From Erwinia sp050410775 (lineage in GTDB: Bacteria; Pseudomonadota; Gammaproteobacteria; Enterobacterales; Enterobacteriaceae): 64,000 nt of DNA. The stretch lies in NCBI RefSeq assembly GCF_050410775.1, contig NZ_CP191229.1, one strand, 5' to 3'. Shown piece by piece: positions 1-8,510 of this stretch. The notes under the pieces were generated by a model. It saw only the letters and a list, made by a program, of their open reading frames with translations, had not been told where the DNA came from and ran no database searches. Position numbers and translations under genes: made by a program. Positions within the stretch are counted from its first letter, which is position 1. Each line of letters opens with the position of its first letter.

Positions 1-187
1 CATTCTGACGCGTTTACTCCAGGGTAAAGGCGAGCGCGCGCACGAAGAGGCCGTTGCGGCGAACGTCGCCCTACTGCTGAAAATATTTGGACACGAAGAT
101 CTGCGTGAGAACGCGCAGCGGGCGCTCAGCGTCATCCAGAGTGGACAGCCTTACGAACGCGTTATCGCACTGGCAGCAAGAGGATAA
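1..187 (+). CDS. trpD: Anthranilate phosphoribosyltransferase, C-terminal end (partial)
   Basis: The frame is open from base 2 to a TAA at 185-187 and encodes about 61 residues ending in VIALAARG, which resembles the C-terminus of enterobacterial TrpD. The enzyme transfers the phosphoribosyl group of PRPP to anthranilate, the second step of tryptophan synthesis. The start and catalytic regions lie outside the window, so it cannot be seen whether it is fused to a TrpG glutaminase domain. Only two bases separate its stop from the trpC ATG, which fits co-translation within the trp operon. Confidence 0.9.
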   Translation, partial: ILTRLLQGKGERAHEEAVAANVALLLKIFGHEDLRENAQRALSVIQSGQPYERVIALAARG

Positions 188-189
188 TC

Positions 190-1551
190 ATGCAGGAAAC
201 CGTACTCGCTAAAATCGTCCAGGATAAAGCGGTCTGGCTGGCGGCCCGCCAGCAGCAGCAGCCGCTGGCCTCGTTTCAGAACGAGGTTAAGCCCGCCACC
301 CGCAACTTTTATCATGCGCTGCAGGGGGCCAGAACCGCCTTTATCCTGGAGTGTAAGAAAGCCTCTCCCTCAAAAGGGCTGATCCGTGAGGATTTCGATC
401 CGGCGACCATCGCGGGCATTTATAAGCACTACGCTTCAGCGGTCTCCGTGCTGACCGACGAAAAGTATTTTCAGGGCAGCTTTGACTTCCTGCCCATCGT
501 CAGCGCCACCATCACCCAGCCGGTGCTGTGCAAAGATTTTATGATTGACCCCTATCAGGTCTATCTGGCGCGTTTTTATCAGGCAGACGCCATATTGCTG
601 ATGCTCTCCGTGCTGAATGACGACCAGTATCGTCAGCTCGCCGCCGTCGCGCACAGTCTGAACATGGGCGTACTGACCGAAGTGATCAGCGATGAGGAGC
701 TGGAGCGGGCAACGGCGCTTGGCGCGAGAGTGATTGGCATTAATAACCGCGATCTGCGCGATCTGTCGATCGATCTCGATCGTACCCGCCGTCTGGCGCC
801 AAAAGTGGCGCATGGCGTGACGGTGATCAGCGAATCCGGCATCAACAGCTATGCGCAGGTGCGCGAACTGAGCCATTTCGCTAACGGGTTTTTAATCGGC
901 TCTGCGCTGATGTCGGAAGATAACCTGGCGGCCGCGATACGCCGCGTGATGCTGGGTGAGAACAAAGTCTGCGGTCTGACCCGCGCTGAAGATGCCCGCA
1001 GTGCGCTGGAAGCGGGGGCTATTTATGGCGGCCTGATTTTCGCTGAGGGCTCGCCGCGTCAGCTCAGCCTGGAAAAAGCGCAGGAGGTTATACGCGGTGC
1101 CAGCCTTAAATATGTAGGCGTGTTCCGCGACGCGGCCATAAGTGACGTTGTCACTACCGCCAGCGCGCTTTCCCTTTCTGCCGTCCAGCTGCATGGCAAA
1201 GAAGATCGGGCTTTCGTCGCCGCGCTTCGTGAACAGCTGCCGCAAAACATACAAATCTGGAAGGCGTTCAGTATCGCTGGAGCGCTACCCGCGCGCGACT
1301 GGCCGCATATCGATCGCTACGTCTTCGATAACGGCGCGGGAGGTACGGGTGCCAGCTTCGACTGGTCACTGCTGCGCGATCTGACGCTGGATAACGTTCT
1401 GCTGGCTGGCGGTCTGGGTCCGGATAACTGCGTAAGCGCAGCTCAACTGGGTTGCGCCGGACTGGACTTCAATTCAGGCGTGGAAAGCCAGCCTGGTATT
1501 AAAGATGCGTCAAAAATTGCCTCGGTGTTTCAGACCCTGAAGGCCTACTGA
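190..1551 (+). CDS. trpCF: Bifunctional indole-3-glycerol-phosphate synthase / phosphoribosylanthranilate isomerase
   Basis: This 453-residue protein has two fused TIM barrels. Residues 1-256 are the synthase, with the substrate-binding stretch ECKKASPSKG at 54-63. Residues 257-453 are the isomerase, with the catalytic-cysteine motif KVCGLT at 259-264 and the glycine-rich phosphate-binding segment near 387-391. The isomerase converts phosphoribosylanthranilate to CdRP, and the synthase cyclises CdRP to indole-3-glycerol phosphate. The fused form and its length are as in E. coli. The ATG at 190 has AGAGG upstream and follows the trpD stop by 2 bases; trpB follows after 45 bases. It is a cytoplasmic enzyme of the trp operon. 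Confidence 0.97.
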   Translation: MQETVLAKIVQDKAVWLAARQQQQPLASFQNEVKPATRNFYHALQGARTAFILECKKASPSKGLIREDFDPATIAGIYKHYASAVSVLTDEKYFQGSFDFLPIVSATITQPVLCKDFMIDPYQVYLARFYQADAILLMLSVLNDDQYRQLAAVAHSLNMGVLTEVISDEELERATALGARVIGINNRDLRDLSIDLDRTRRLAPKVAHGVTVISESGINSYAQVRELSHFANGFLIGSALMSEDNLAAAIRRVMLGENKVCGLTRAEDARSALEAGAIYGGLIFAEGSPRQLSLEKAQEVIRGASLKYVGVFRDAAISDVVTTASALSLSAVQLHGKEDRAFVAALREQLPQNIQIWKAFSIAGALPARDWPHIDRYVFDNGAGGTGASFDWSLLRDLTLDNVLLAGGLGPDNCVSAAQLGCAGLDFNSGVESQPGIKDASKIASVFQTLKAY

Positions 1552-1596
1552 CCATAAGGGCAGGCGCTTGCCTGTCCATTAAGGAAGAGAAGCGAT

Positions 1597-2787
1597 ATGA
1601 CTTTATTAAACCCCTATTTTGGTGAATTTGGCGGCATGTACGTGCCGCAAATCCTGATGCCGGCGCTGAATCAGCTCGAAGAAGCTTTCGTCAGCGCTCA
1701 GCGCGATCCCGAATTTCAGGCCGAATTCACCGACCTGCTGAAGAACTATGCGGGCCGCCCTACTGCGCTGACCCTGTGCAAAAACCTTACCGCGGGCACC
1801 CGTACGCGCCTCTACCTGAAGCGGGAAGATCTGCTGCATGGCGGTGCGCATAAGACCAACCAGGTACTGGGCCAGGCGCTGCTGGCGAAGCGCATGGGTA
1901 AAAACGAAATTATTGCCGAGACCGGCGCGGGACAGCATGGCGTCGCCTCCGCTCTGGCCAGCGCACTGCTGGGCCTGAAGTGCCGTATCTATATGGGTGC
2001 GAAGGACATTGAGCGCCAGTCCCCTAACGTATTCAGGATGCGCCTGATGGGCGCAGAGGTGATCCCTGTTCACAGCGGTTCCGCCACCCTGAAAGATGCC
2101 TGTAACGAGGCGCTGCGTGACTGGTCAGGCAGCTACGAGACCGCACACTATATGCTGGGCACCGCTGCCGGTCCGCACCCTTTCCCGACCATCGTGCGTG
2201 AATTCCAGCGAATGATTGGCGAAGAGACTAAAGCGCAGATCCTCGAAAAAGAGGGCCGCCTGCCGGATGCCGTGATCGCCTGCGTGGGCGGCGGCTCTAA
2301 CGCTATCGGCATGTTCGCTGACTTCATCGATGAAGCCGCTGTTGGCCTGATCGGCGTGGAGCCTGCCGGTCACGGCATTGAATCCGGCGAGCATGGCGCG
2401 CCGCTGAAGCACGGCCGCGTCGGCATCTATTTCGGCATGAAAGCGCCGATGATGCAGACTGCGGACGGCCAGATTGAGGAGTCTTACTCCATTTCTGCCG
2501 GGCTGGACTTCCCTTCCGTCGGGCCGCAGCACGCGCACCTCAACAGCACCGGACGGGCGGACTATGTCTCTATTACCGACGATGAGGCGATGGAAGCGTT
2601 TAAAATCCTTTGCCGGAGCGAAGGCATTATCCCGGCGCTGGAGTCCTCTCACGCTCTGGCGCACGCGCTGAAAATGATGCGCGAAGCGCCGGATAAAGAG
2701 CAGTTGCTGGTTGTTAACCTTTCGGGACGCGGCGATAAAGATATTTTCACCGTTCACGATATTCTGACCGCTAAGGGAGAAATTTAA
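1597..2787 (+). CDS. trpB: Tryptophan synthase beta subunit
   Basis: TrpB is the PLP-dependent subunit that condenses indole with L-serine to give tryptophan, in an alpha2-beta2 complex with TrpA. The protein has 396 residues, the usual length. The PLP-binding lysine is K86 in HGGAHKTNQ, and the phosphate-binding glycine loop GGGSNAIG lies near residue 232. GGAAG precedes the ATG at 1597. Its TAA overlaps the trpA ATG by one base (TAATG at 2785-2789), the coupling expected for two subunits made in equal amounts. Confidence 0.98.
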   Translation: MTLLNPYFGEFGGMYVPQILMPALNQLEEAFVSAQRDPEFQAEFTDLLKNYAGRPTALTLCKNLTAGTRTRLYLKREDLLHGGAHKTNQVLGQALLAKRMGKNEIIAETGAGQHGVASALASALLGLKCRIYMGAKDIERQSPNVFRMRLMGAEVIPVHSGSATLKDACNEALRDWSGSYETAHYMLGTAAGPHPFPTIVREFQRMIGEETKAQILEKEGRLPDAVIACVGGGSNAIGMFADFIDEAAVGLIGVEPAGHGIESGEHGAPLKHGRVGIYFGMKAPMMQTADGQIEESYSISAGLDFPSVGPQHAHLNSTGRADYVSITDDEAMEAFKILCRSEGIIPALESSHALAHALKMMREAPDKEQLLVVNLSGRGDKDIFTVHDILTAKGEI

Positions 2788-3593
2788 TGGAGCGCTACGA
2801 TCGGCTGTTTCGGAGTCTTGCAGAACGTAAAGAAGGCGCTTTTGTGCCTTTCGTGACCCTTGGCGACCCCTCTCCCGAGCTTTCCCTGCAAATTGTTGAT
2901 GCGCTGATTGAAGGCGGCGCGGACGCGCTGGAACTGGGAATTCCCTTTTCCGATCCGCTGGCGGATGGCCCCACCATCCAGAACGCCACCCTGCGGGCCT
3001 TTGCGGCGGGGGTGACGCCGTCGCACTGTTTTGAGATGCTGGCCGCTATCCGCCAAAAACATCCTACGGTGCCGGTTGGCCTGCTGATGTATGCCAACCT
3101 GGTATTTTCCAATGGTATCGACAATTTTTACGCCCGCTGTCAGGAAGCCGGGGTGGACTCGGTGCTGGTAGCAGACGTGCCGGTTGAAGAGTCAGCGCCT
3201 TTCCGTCAGGCAGCGCTGCGTCATAATGTGGCGCCGATTTTTATCTGCCCGCCGAACGCCAGTGACGATCTGCTGCGCGAAATAGCCTCTCATGGTCGCG
3301 GCTACACTTACCTGCTTTCGCGGGCTGGCGTTACCGGAACTGAGTCACGTGGCGCCAGCCAGTCTCTGGAACATCTGGTCACCAAACTACGCGAATATCA
3401 CGCGGCCCCGCCTTTACAGGGCTTTGGTATTTCCGAACCAGGCCAGGTAAAAGAGGCGCTCTCAGCCGGTGCGGCGGGTGCCATTTCAGGGTCGGCCATC
3501 GTTAAGATCATCGAGCGCCATCACGCCAACCCACCGGTGATGCTGGCTGAACTTACCGCCTTTGTCAGCTCGCTGAAGGCGGCCACACGCTGA
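2787..3593 (+). CDS. trpA: Tryptophan synthase alpha subunit
   Basis: TrpA cleaves indole-3-glycerol phosphate to indole and glyceraldehyde 3-phosphate, and passes the indole through the tunnel to TrpB. The 268-residue TIM barrel keeps the two catalytic acids at their canonical positions, Glu49 (DALELGIPF) and Asp60 (DPLADGPT). The start overlaps the trpB stop by one base. It is the last gene of the trp operon and is followed within ten bases by a strong hairpin with a T run. Confidence 0.98.
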   Translation: MERYDRLFRSLAERKEGAFVPFVTLGDPSPELSLQIVDALIEGGADALELGIPFSDPLADGPTIQNATLRAFAAGVTPSHCFEMLAAIRQKHPTVPVGLLMYANLVFSNGIDNFYARCQEAGVDSVLVADVPVEESAPFRQAALRHNVAPIFICPPNASDDLLREIASHGRGYTYLLSRAGVTGTESRGASQSLEHLVTKLREYHAAPPLQGFGISEPGQVKEALSAGAAGAISGSAIVKIIERHHANPPVMLAELTAFVSSLKAATR

Positions 3594-3601
3594 GCAGCAC
3601 T

Positions 3602-3633
3602 GTGCCTTGCCGTGCTGGTAAGGCACTATTTTT
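3602..3633 (+). terminator. Rho-independent terminator of the trp operon
   Basis: A 10-bp stem pairs 3602-3611 with 3617-3626, with one G-T pair and a 5-base loop. It is followed by TATTTTT. It sits directly behind trpA, in the position of the known trp operon terminator. Confidence 0.9.
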
Positions 3634-3760
3634 ACGCTCATTTTCTGCGGCTACGTTGATAAATCTGCTTTTATGGCTAACAATTCATTCTGCAGCGTAG
3701 ATTCTGTAACGCAGCTGTCGCTTACTGAAAATAATAGTGAAGATAACAGGGAGATGAACC

Positions 3761-4075
3761 ATGAAGTTATTTAAAGTCCTGACAGGTATGGTTGCCGCAG
3801 TAGTCGTAGCACTTACGCTGAGTGCCTGTGCGCCTACCCCAACGAAGGAAGGGACCGGCGGATATATTGACGACACGGTGATTACCACAAAAGTGAAAAC
3901 CGAGCTGCTGAAGGATGAGTCGCTGAAATCTACCGAAATCAACGTGGAAACCTTTAAAGGACACGTTCAGCTCAGTGGTTTTGTCACTTCACCACAGATG
4001 GCTAATCGCGCCGTTCAGCTCACCCGCAGCGTCAAAGGCGTGACGGCGGTGTCGAATAAGATGCAGATCAAATAG
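3761..4075 (+). CDS. BON-domain lipoprotein
   Basis: This 104-residue protein has a lipoprotein signal peptide: basic MKLFK, a hydrophobic core, and the lipobox LSAC with the modified cysteine near residue 23. Residues 35-104 form a single BON domain (IDDTVITTKVKTELL ... VKGVTAVSNKMQI), the fold found in OsmY and related envelope proteins that associate with phospholipid surfaces. An alanine after the lipobox cysteine suggests sorting to the outer membrane. GGGAG precedes the ATG by about six bases. It stands alone between the trp terminator and a terminator shared with ompW. Its exact role is unknown; an envelope-stress function is inference from the family. Confidence 0.88.
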   Translation: MKLFKVLTGMVAAVVVALTLSACAPTPTKEGTGGYIDDTVITTKVKTELLKDESLKSTEINVETFKGHVQLSGFVTSPQMANRAVQLTRSVKGVTAVSNKMQIK

Positions 4076-4091
4076 TTCTGACTCTGAATGC

Positions 4092-4119
4092 AAAAAGGCG
4101 CATTGATGCGCCTTTTTTT
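4092..4119. terminator. Bidirectional terminator between the BON lipoprotein and ompW
   Basis: AAAAAGGCGCA, the loop TTGA, and TGCGCCTTTTTTT form a near-perfect stem. It has a T run on the plus strand and a matching A run that serves the minus strand, so it can end both convergent genes. Confidence 0.92.
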
Positions 4120-4132
4120 GTGCCCGATCGGT

Positions 4133-4768
4133 TCAGAAGCGGTAGCCCGCGCCGAAGAAGAAGACAAAAGGGTTAATATTGGTATCAATACTCTGGTGTG
4201 ATGCACCCGCATCAAAGCTGACTTTGGTATCAATATTCATATACCACACCGACGCGTTCAGCAGCCAGTCGGGCGTCAGCTGGTAGTCCAGGCCGACCTG
4301 TCCCGCCACGCCCCAGGAGTTTTTAACCTTCAGATTGCTAAGGCCGGCGTCACGGCCGGTCTGATTGAAATCCGCGTCATAAAACCAGGTATAATTGACG
4401 CCAATACCCGCATAGGGCTGCCACTTGCTGCTGTTATCCATAAAATACCACTGCGCCATCAGCGTTGGTGGCAGCTGGTGAACGGTCGCCAGGTTACCGG
4501 TGGATTTCAGCCCAACCTTATGCCGGAACGGCGTCGCGCCTAGCAGTTCAATGCCGATATTATCGGTCGCCATATAGGTGAACGTGAGGCCCAGCTGGGT
4601 GTTATTGCTGACATCAAACTCCCCCAGCCCAAGTACGTTATCCGATCCACCGGTCGGGCGTACCGTAGCTGTACCTGCGCGCATAAAAAAATCCCCGGCC
4701 TGATGGGCAGAGGCCATCAGCGGCATCAGGGTTAAGGCGGCAACGCCCAAAGCTTTCAGTTTCATCAC
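4133..4768 (-). CDS. ompW: Outer membrane protein W
   Basis: OmpW is a small eight-stranded outer-membrane beta-barrel with a hydrophobic channel, linked to colicin S4 reception and stress or anaerobic adaptation in enterics. The protein has 211 residues. A signal peptide ends at ASA, near residue 21. The mature part begins HQAGDFFMRAGTATVRP, and the C-terminus is GAGYRF with the terminal phenylalanine used by the BAM complex. AAGGAG precedes the start. A perfect FNR palindrome lies about 120 bases upstream, which agrees with the oxygen-dependent control known for E. coli ompW. Confidence 0.95.
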   Translation of the reverse strand: MMKLKALGVAALTLMPLMASAHQAGDFFMRAGTATVRPTGGSDNVLGLGEFDVSNNTQLGLTFTYMATDNIGIELLGATPFRHKVGLKSTGNLATVHQLPPTLMAQWYFMDNSSKWQPYAGIGVNYTWFYDADFNQTGRDAGLSNLKVKNSWGVAGQVGLDYQLTPDWLLNASVWYMNIDTKVSFDAGASHQSIDTNINPFVFFFGAGYRF

Positions 4769-4890
4769 TACTCCTTAGCAAAAAATAACCCGCGTTCAAT
4801 AGTTAACGTTCCACAAGCCCGTATTTTTACAACGAAAAACCGGAAACATCATCCGAATCATTTTTTTCAAAGACCTTAAAAAATGTGTGG

Positions 4891-4904
4891 TTGATATAGA
4901 TCAA
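4891..4904. promoter_or_regulatory. FNR-binding site between ompW and yciC
   Basis: TTGATATAGATCAA matches the FNR consensus TTGATNNNNATCAA at every defined position. It lies in the 324-base divergent region 4769-5092, which otherwise shows only AT-rich DNA. In E. coli, ompW is FNR-controlled, so ompW is the likelier target. Whether yciC also responds cannot be told. Confidence 0.8.
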
Positions 4905-5092
4905 CTTTCAGCGCCGTTGAGAGGCTTTGCACAAGGAAATGCGGCTGTTTACGGAAGGAAATGAAAAACGTTTAGACGATACCAGAGGGGTAATCTCTTC
5001 TTTAATCGAAAGTTATGTAAGTCAGGGTGCCAGGTTGCCTTCAGACCATGTACAATCGCGGGATCGCAAAATACCGCATTCAAGGAGTCTAC

Positions 5093-5830
5093 ATGTCTAT
5101 CACGGCTGGTTCGTTATACCGTGACACGGGGAATTTTTTACGCCACCAGCTGGTCACCATCGTGCTGCTTTCGCTGCTGACCTCATTTATTACCGTTCTG
5201 ATTGGTCATGCCCTGACGCCGGGTGCCGATCAGCTCTCTCTGCTGACCGATGGCGACGGTGGCTCGGGCATGAGCCTGCTTGAAATGGTGCAGAATATGA
5301 CACCGGAACAGCAGAATGTTTTACTGCGCGCCTCCGCGGCCGGCACCTTTGCCGCGCTGGTCGGCAATACGCTGCTGCTGGGCGGGATGCTGAGCCTGAT
5401 CCCGATGGTAACCGCTGGCGAACGCACCAGCGCGCTGCGTGCCATTGGCGCCTCTGCTCCGCTGCTGCCGCGTCTGCTGCTGCTGGTGTTCATTGTGACG
5501 CTGGTCGTTCAGCTCGGCTTTATGGTGCTGGTCGTGCCGGGCGTCATACTGGCCATGCTCCTGGCGCTGGCGCCGGTTATCCTGAGCACGGAAAAGAGTG
5601 GCGTGTTTGCTGCCCTGCGCACCAGTATGCGTCTGGTCTGGAGCCAGATAAAAATTGTCGCGCCGGCGGTGGCATTCTGGCTGCTGGCAAAAATCACGGT
5701 GTTGCTCATGGCTTCCTCGCTGACGGTTTTACCGGCAAACGTTGCCTCTGTGGTGCTTAATGCGCTGAGCAATCTGGTGTCGGCCATACTGATCATCTAT
5801 CTCTATCGTCTTTATATGCTGTTACGTTAG
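5093..5830 (+). CDS. yciC: Inner membrane protein YciC (UPF0259 family)
   Basis: This 245-residue polytopic inner-membrane protein of unknown function has about six hydrophobic segments. The start is set at the ATG at 5093, preceded by AAGGAG, because MSITAGSLYRDTGNF matches the start of E. coli YciC. The upstream in-frame ATG at 5027 would add 22 residues with no homology. The gene is followed 78 bases later by yciB, with yciA beyond, the same order as in E. coli. It probably acts with YciB in envelope upkeep, which is inference from the conserved pairing. Confidence 0.93.
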   Translation: MSITAGSLYRDTGNFLRHQLVTIVLLSLLTSFITVLIGHALTPGADQLSLLTDGDGGSGMSLLEMVQNMTPEQQNVLLRASAAGTFAALVGNTLLLGGMLSLIPMVTAGERTSALRAIGASAPLLPRLLLLVFIVTLVVQLGFMVLVVPGVILAMLLALAPVILSTEKSGVFAALRTSMRLVWSQIKIVAPAVAFWLLAKITVLLMASSLTVLPANVASVVLNALSNLVSAILIIYLYRLYMLLR

Positions 5831-5908
5831 TTAACGCCTGCGGGCGCTCGTCAGGGCGTCCGCTGCAGGTTGCTTAACCTCGCCTCAGTCTGGTATTTGG
5901 AAGCCCTT

Positions 5909-6445
5909 ATGAAGCAGTTACTCGATTTTCTTCCTCTCGTCGTCTTTTTTGTTTTCTATAAGCTCTACGATATTTTTGTCGCGTCCGGCGCGCTCATCGT
6001 CGCTACCGGTCTGGCGCTGGTGGTCAGCTGGCTGCTTTACCGCCGGCTGGAAAAAATGACCATTATTACCTTTGTGCTGGTGGCGGTCTTCGGCACCCTG
6101 ACGCTGGTTTTCCATAATGATGAGTTTATCAAGTGGAAGGTGACGGTGATCTATACGCTGTTTGCCGCGGCGCTAATCTACAGCCAGTTCTTTATGAAAC
6201 AGCCGCTGATTCAGACGATGCTGGGTAAGGAGCTGACGCTGCCCACCTCCGCCTGGCGCAGGCTGAATATCGCCTGGGCGATCTTTTTCCTCGCCTGCGG
6301 CCTGGCCAATATCTATGTCGCTTTTTGGCTCTCTCAGGCATTCTGGGTTAACTTTAAAGTCTTTGGTCTGACCGGACTGACCCTGCTCTTTACCCTGATC
6401 AGCGGCCTCTACATCTATCGTCTGATGCCGCAGGAAGAGAAGTAG
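5909..6445 (+). CDS. yciB: Inner membrane protein YciB (IspZ/intracellular septation family A)
   Basis: This 178-residue protein is almost entirely made of hydrophobic helices (five to six segments). It belongs to the YciB/IspZ family, which in E. coli interacts with cell-elongation and division proteins and supports envelope integrity. The start at 5909 (MKQLLDFLPLVVFF) matches the E. coli protein; the in-frame upstream start at 5870 adds 13 unrelated residues. The motif HNDEFIKWKVTVIY in the middle is typical of the family. The gene lies in the yciCBA cluster. Confidence 0.94.
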   Translation: MKQLLDFLPLVVFFVFYKLYDIFVASGALIVATGLALVVSWLLYRRLEKMTIITFVLVAVFGTLTLVFHNDEFIKWKVTVIYTLFAAALIYSQFFMKQPLIQTMLGKELTLPTSAWRRLNIAWAIFFLACGLANIYVAFWLSQAFWVNFKVFGLTGLTLLFTLISGLYIYRLMPQEEK

Positions 6446-6498
6446 ACAGATGCCCGGCGCGCTGCCGGGTGCTTCAGCCTTTATACTGAGAACAATGC

Positions 6499-6930
6499 AT
6501 GAATAATGACGAGAACAGGCTCCCTCAGGGTGAGATGGTGCTGCGTACGCTGGCGATGCCTGCCGATACTAACGCCAATGGTGATATCTTTGGCGGCTGG
6601 CTGATGTCACAAATGGATATGGGCGGCGCTATCCTGGCGAAAGAGATTGCCGGTGGACGTGTGGTGACGGTACGTGCTGACGGAATGACCTTTCTCAAAC
6701 CAGTCGCGGTCGGCGATGTGGTGAGCTGTCACGCCCGCTGTATTCGTACCGGCACCAGCTCTATCACGATTAATGTGGAAGTGTGGATTAAAAAAGTGTC
6801 GTCCGAGCCTATCGGACAGCGCTACTGCACAACCGAGGCGGTCTTTGTCTATGTTGCCGTAGACGCCGCCGGGAAATCCCGCCCGCTGCCGGCAGGAAAG
6901 AGCAACTTCCGGCACGACGAACAGGCATAA
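6499..6930 (+). CDS. yciA: Acyl-CoA thioester hydrolase YciA
   Basis: This 143-residue hotdog-fold thioesterase cleaves a broad range of acyl-CoAs. The family block NANGDIFGGWLMSQMD lies near residues 25-40, followed by GGAILAKEIAGGRVVTVR and the CoA-side segment IGQRYCTTEAVFVYVAV. The C-terminus runs about ten residues past the E. coli protein. The enzyme is cytoplasmic and probably hexameric, by family knowledge. It is the third gene of yciCBA and ends just before a terminator that abuts the convergent tonB. Confidence 0.95.
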   Translation: MNNDENRLPQGEMVLRTLAMPADTNANGDIFGGWLMSQMDMGGAILAKEIAGGRVVTVRADGMTFLKPVAVGDVVSCHARCIRTGTSSITINVEVWIKKVSSEPIGQRYCTTEAVFVYVAVDAAGKSRPLPAGKSNFRHDEQA

Positions 6931-6949
6931 CATCCTTTCCCTGATTCAG

Positions 6950-6972
6950 GCACGGCATCGCCGTGCTTTTTT
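6950..6972 (+). terminator. Terminator of yciA
   Basis: GCACGGC and GCCGTGC form a perfect 7-bp stem with the loop ATC, followed by six Ts. The last Ts overlap the TAA of tonB, which runs in the opposite direction. No U run is seen on the tonB side. Confidence 0.88.
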
Positions 6973-7714
6973 ATTCGATGCTGCTGCCGCCATCCATGCG
7001 GAAAACAATGTTCATCGTCAAATCTTTACCGGGCTTATTGGGTTCATAGCGCCACTGTTTCATCGCCTTCTTCACCTCGCGTTCAAACATATTGCGGGGT
7101 TTTGCTGACAATATCCGGACATTATCAACCCGCCCTGCGCTGTCGACGTCAAAGCGCACCCTTACCTGCCCTTCCAGACGCAGCGCATAAGCCCGCGCCG
7201 GATAGCCCGGTTTGCTCTGTTGCAGCGCTCTCGGCCCGCTGCTGACGGACGGCGTTGCCGCAGGCGTCGTCTTCGGTGCCGTTGAAGGCCGTGTTGTGGC
7301 CGGCTCCGTTTTCTCAAACGGCGATGCCGGGCGAGGTTCGGTTCTGGGCTTAACCTCTTTCTTCGGCTTCACTACCTCTTTTTTTACCGGCTTTGGCTTC
7401 GGTTTGGGTTCAGGCTTTGGCTCAGGGATCGGCACCGGTTCCGGTTTAGGCGGTTCGGGCGCGGGCTCCGGCTCAGGTTCGGGCTCCGGTTCTGCAACAG
7501 GCTCGGGCGCCGGCTGGGGGGCAGCCTGGGGCTCTGGCTGCACTTCGGGGGCCACTATTGACACGCTTATCGGCTGGGACGCTTTCGGCATCTCCACAAC
7601 CTGGTGAAAGGAAGCATAAAGAATTCCCCCAATCACCACGGCGTGCAGTCCTAACGAGAACAGCATCGGCAGCGAGATACGGCTGGGTAAAGAAGTTTCT
7701 GCGAGCGTCGTCAT
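6971..7714 (-). CDS. tonB: Energy-transducing protein TonB
   Basis: TonB couples the proton motive force, through ExbB-ExbD, to outer-membrane receptors for siderophores and cobalamin. The 247-residue protein has an N-terminal membrane anchor (LPMLFSLGLHAVVIGGILYA) with the conserved histidine. A long periplasmic spacer of EP and KP repeats follows at residues 75-135. The C-terminal domain carries PGYPARAYALRLEGQVRVRF, close to the family YP region. The start is set at 7714 (MTTLAETS), the position equivalent to E. coli; an in-frame upstream ATG would add 36 residues reading through the promoter. A Fur-box-like sequence lies upstream. Confidence 0.95.
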   Translation of the reverse strand: MTTLAETSLPSRISLPMLFSLGLHAVVIGGILYASFHQVVEMPKASQPISVSIVAPEVQPEPQAAPQPAPEPVAEPEPEPEPEPAPEPPKPEPVPIPEPKPEPKPKPKPVKKEVVKPKKEVKPRTEPRPASPFEKTEPATTRPSTAPKTTPAATPSVSSGPRALQQSKPGYPARAYALRLEGQVRVRFDVDSAGRVDNVRILSAKPRNMFEREVKKAMKQWRYEPNKPGKDLTMNIVFRMDGGSSIE

Positions 7715-7752
7715 AATCTTTCTGCTGTAAATGTGAAGGGACAAGTTTAAAT

Positions 7753-7776
7753 GCAAATAGCAATCAGTTTCAATAA
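7753..7776 (-). promoter_or_regulatory. Fur-box-like operator and promoter region of tonB
   Basis: On the minus strand this reads TTATTGAAACTGATTGCTAT followed by TTGC, about 40 bases before the tonB ATG. It closely resembles the Fur-regulated promoter of E. coli tonB as I recall it (TGATTGCTATTTGCATTTAAA), and it is an imperfect match to the Fur palindrome. Iron repression of tonB is therefore likely. The region 7715-7919 is shared with the divergent yciI. Confidence 0.6.
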
Positions 7777-7919
7777 CCTCTCTCTGCTTCAGGCATGATT
7801 TCGGGAGAAAAGTCTTTTCCACTGACCGTTATCAACAGAGTGGTATCTTTCATTTGCAGATCCGTTAACGATGACTTAACGTGATCAACGACGATCAAAA
7901 ACCGAATGGAGCTGTGACT

Positions 7920-8216
7920 GTGCTTTACGTAATTTATGCAGAAGATAATGCCGATTCTCTGGAAAAGCGTGCCGCCGTGCGCCCTGCCCACGTGGCGCGC
8001 CTGCAGCTTCTGCAAGACGAGGGTCGTCTTATTCTGGCGGGGCCAATGCCCGCAGTGGACAGCAATGAACCGGGCGTGGCGGGTTTTACCGGCTCAACCG
8101 TGGTGGCGGAATTCTCTTCTCTTGAGGAAGCACAAGCCTGGGCGAAAGATGATCCCTACATCGCTGCCGGGGTCTATAAACAGGTCCAGGTAAAACCCTT
8201 TAAGCGTACGTTCTGA
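7920..8216 (+). CDS. yciI: YciI family protein (dimeric ferredoxin-like fold)
   Basis: The GTG at 7920, with GGAG eight bases before it, gives VLYVIYAEDNADSLEKR and 98 residues, the same start and length as E. coli YciI. The His-Asp pair and the segment RPAHVARLQLLQDEGRLILAG are the family hallmark; the fold resembles muconolactone isomerase, but the substrate is unknown. A longer in-frame start at 7881 has no homologous N-terminus. The gene is divergent from tonB. The kch gene that follows yciI in E. coli is absent here. Confidence 0.93.
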   Translation: MLYVIYAEDNADSLEKRAAVRPAHVARLQLLQDEGRLILAGPMPAVDSNEPGVAGFTGSTVVAEFSSLEEAQAWAKDDPYIAAGVYKQVQVKPFKRTF

Positions 8217-8510
8217 CCCACTTTAAAATCCCGTTGTTGTCATGAAAACTTGAGATTAGATAAGTAGTCAGCCACAAATATTCTTACATTATTATTATCG
8301 GCCGGTGGTTGTTATTAACACTGGCCAGGATAAGTGTAACCAGCAAGCTAAAACTGGCGCCTTTTATAATCCTCCTGAATTAACGCTTTTTTACCATTTA
8401 ACGATGGCCTGGCCTATTGCCGCTCGTCTCTGGCAGAGCGGAACGCGGTGTGCTTCAGCAAAAAGGAGATTATTCCTCACAAAGAGAAGGAATGCGCTCC
8501 ATAAGTTAAA
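8217..8510. other. Non-coding stretch at the yciI side of the AT-rich island
   Basis: No plausible gene is seen. Base composition shifts toward AT from about 8220. The minus-strand frame that crosses this stretch is the non-homologous tail of the broken reductase at 8391-8645. Confidence 0.5.

Noticed and set aside
4927..5124. 65-residue frame before yciC
   Set aside because: It overlaps the yciC ribosome-binding site and start in another frame; no family and low-quality start.
7212..7607. 131-residue Gly/Ser-rich plus-strand frame
   Set aside because: It is the reverse complement of the Pro-rich EP/KP repeats of tonB.
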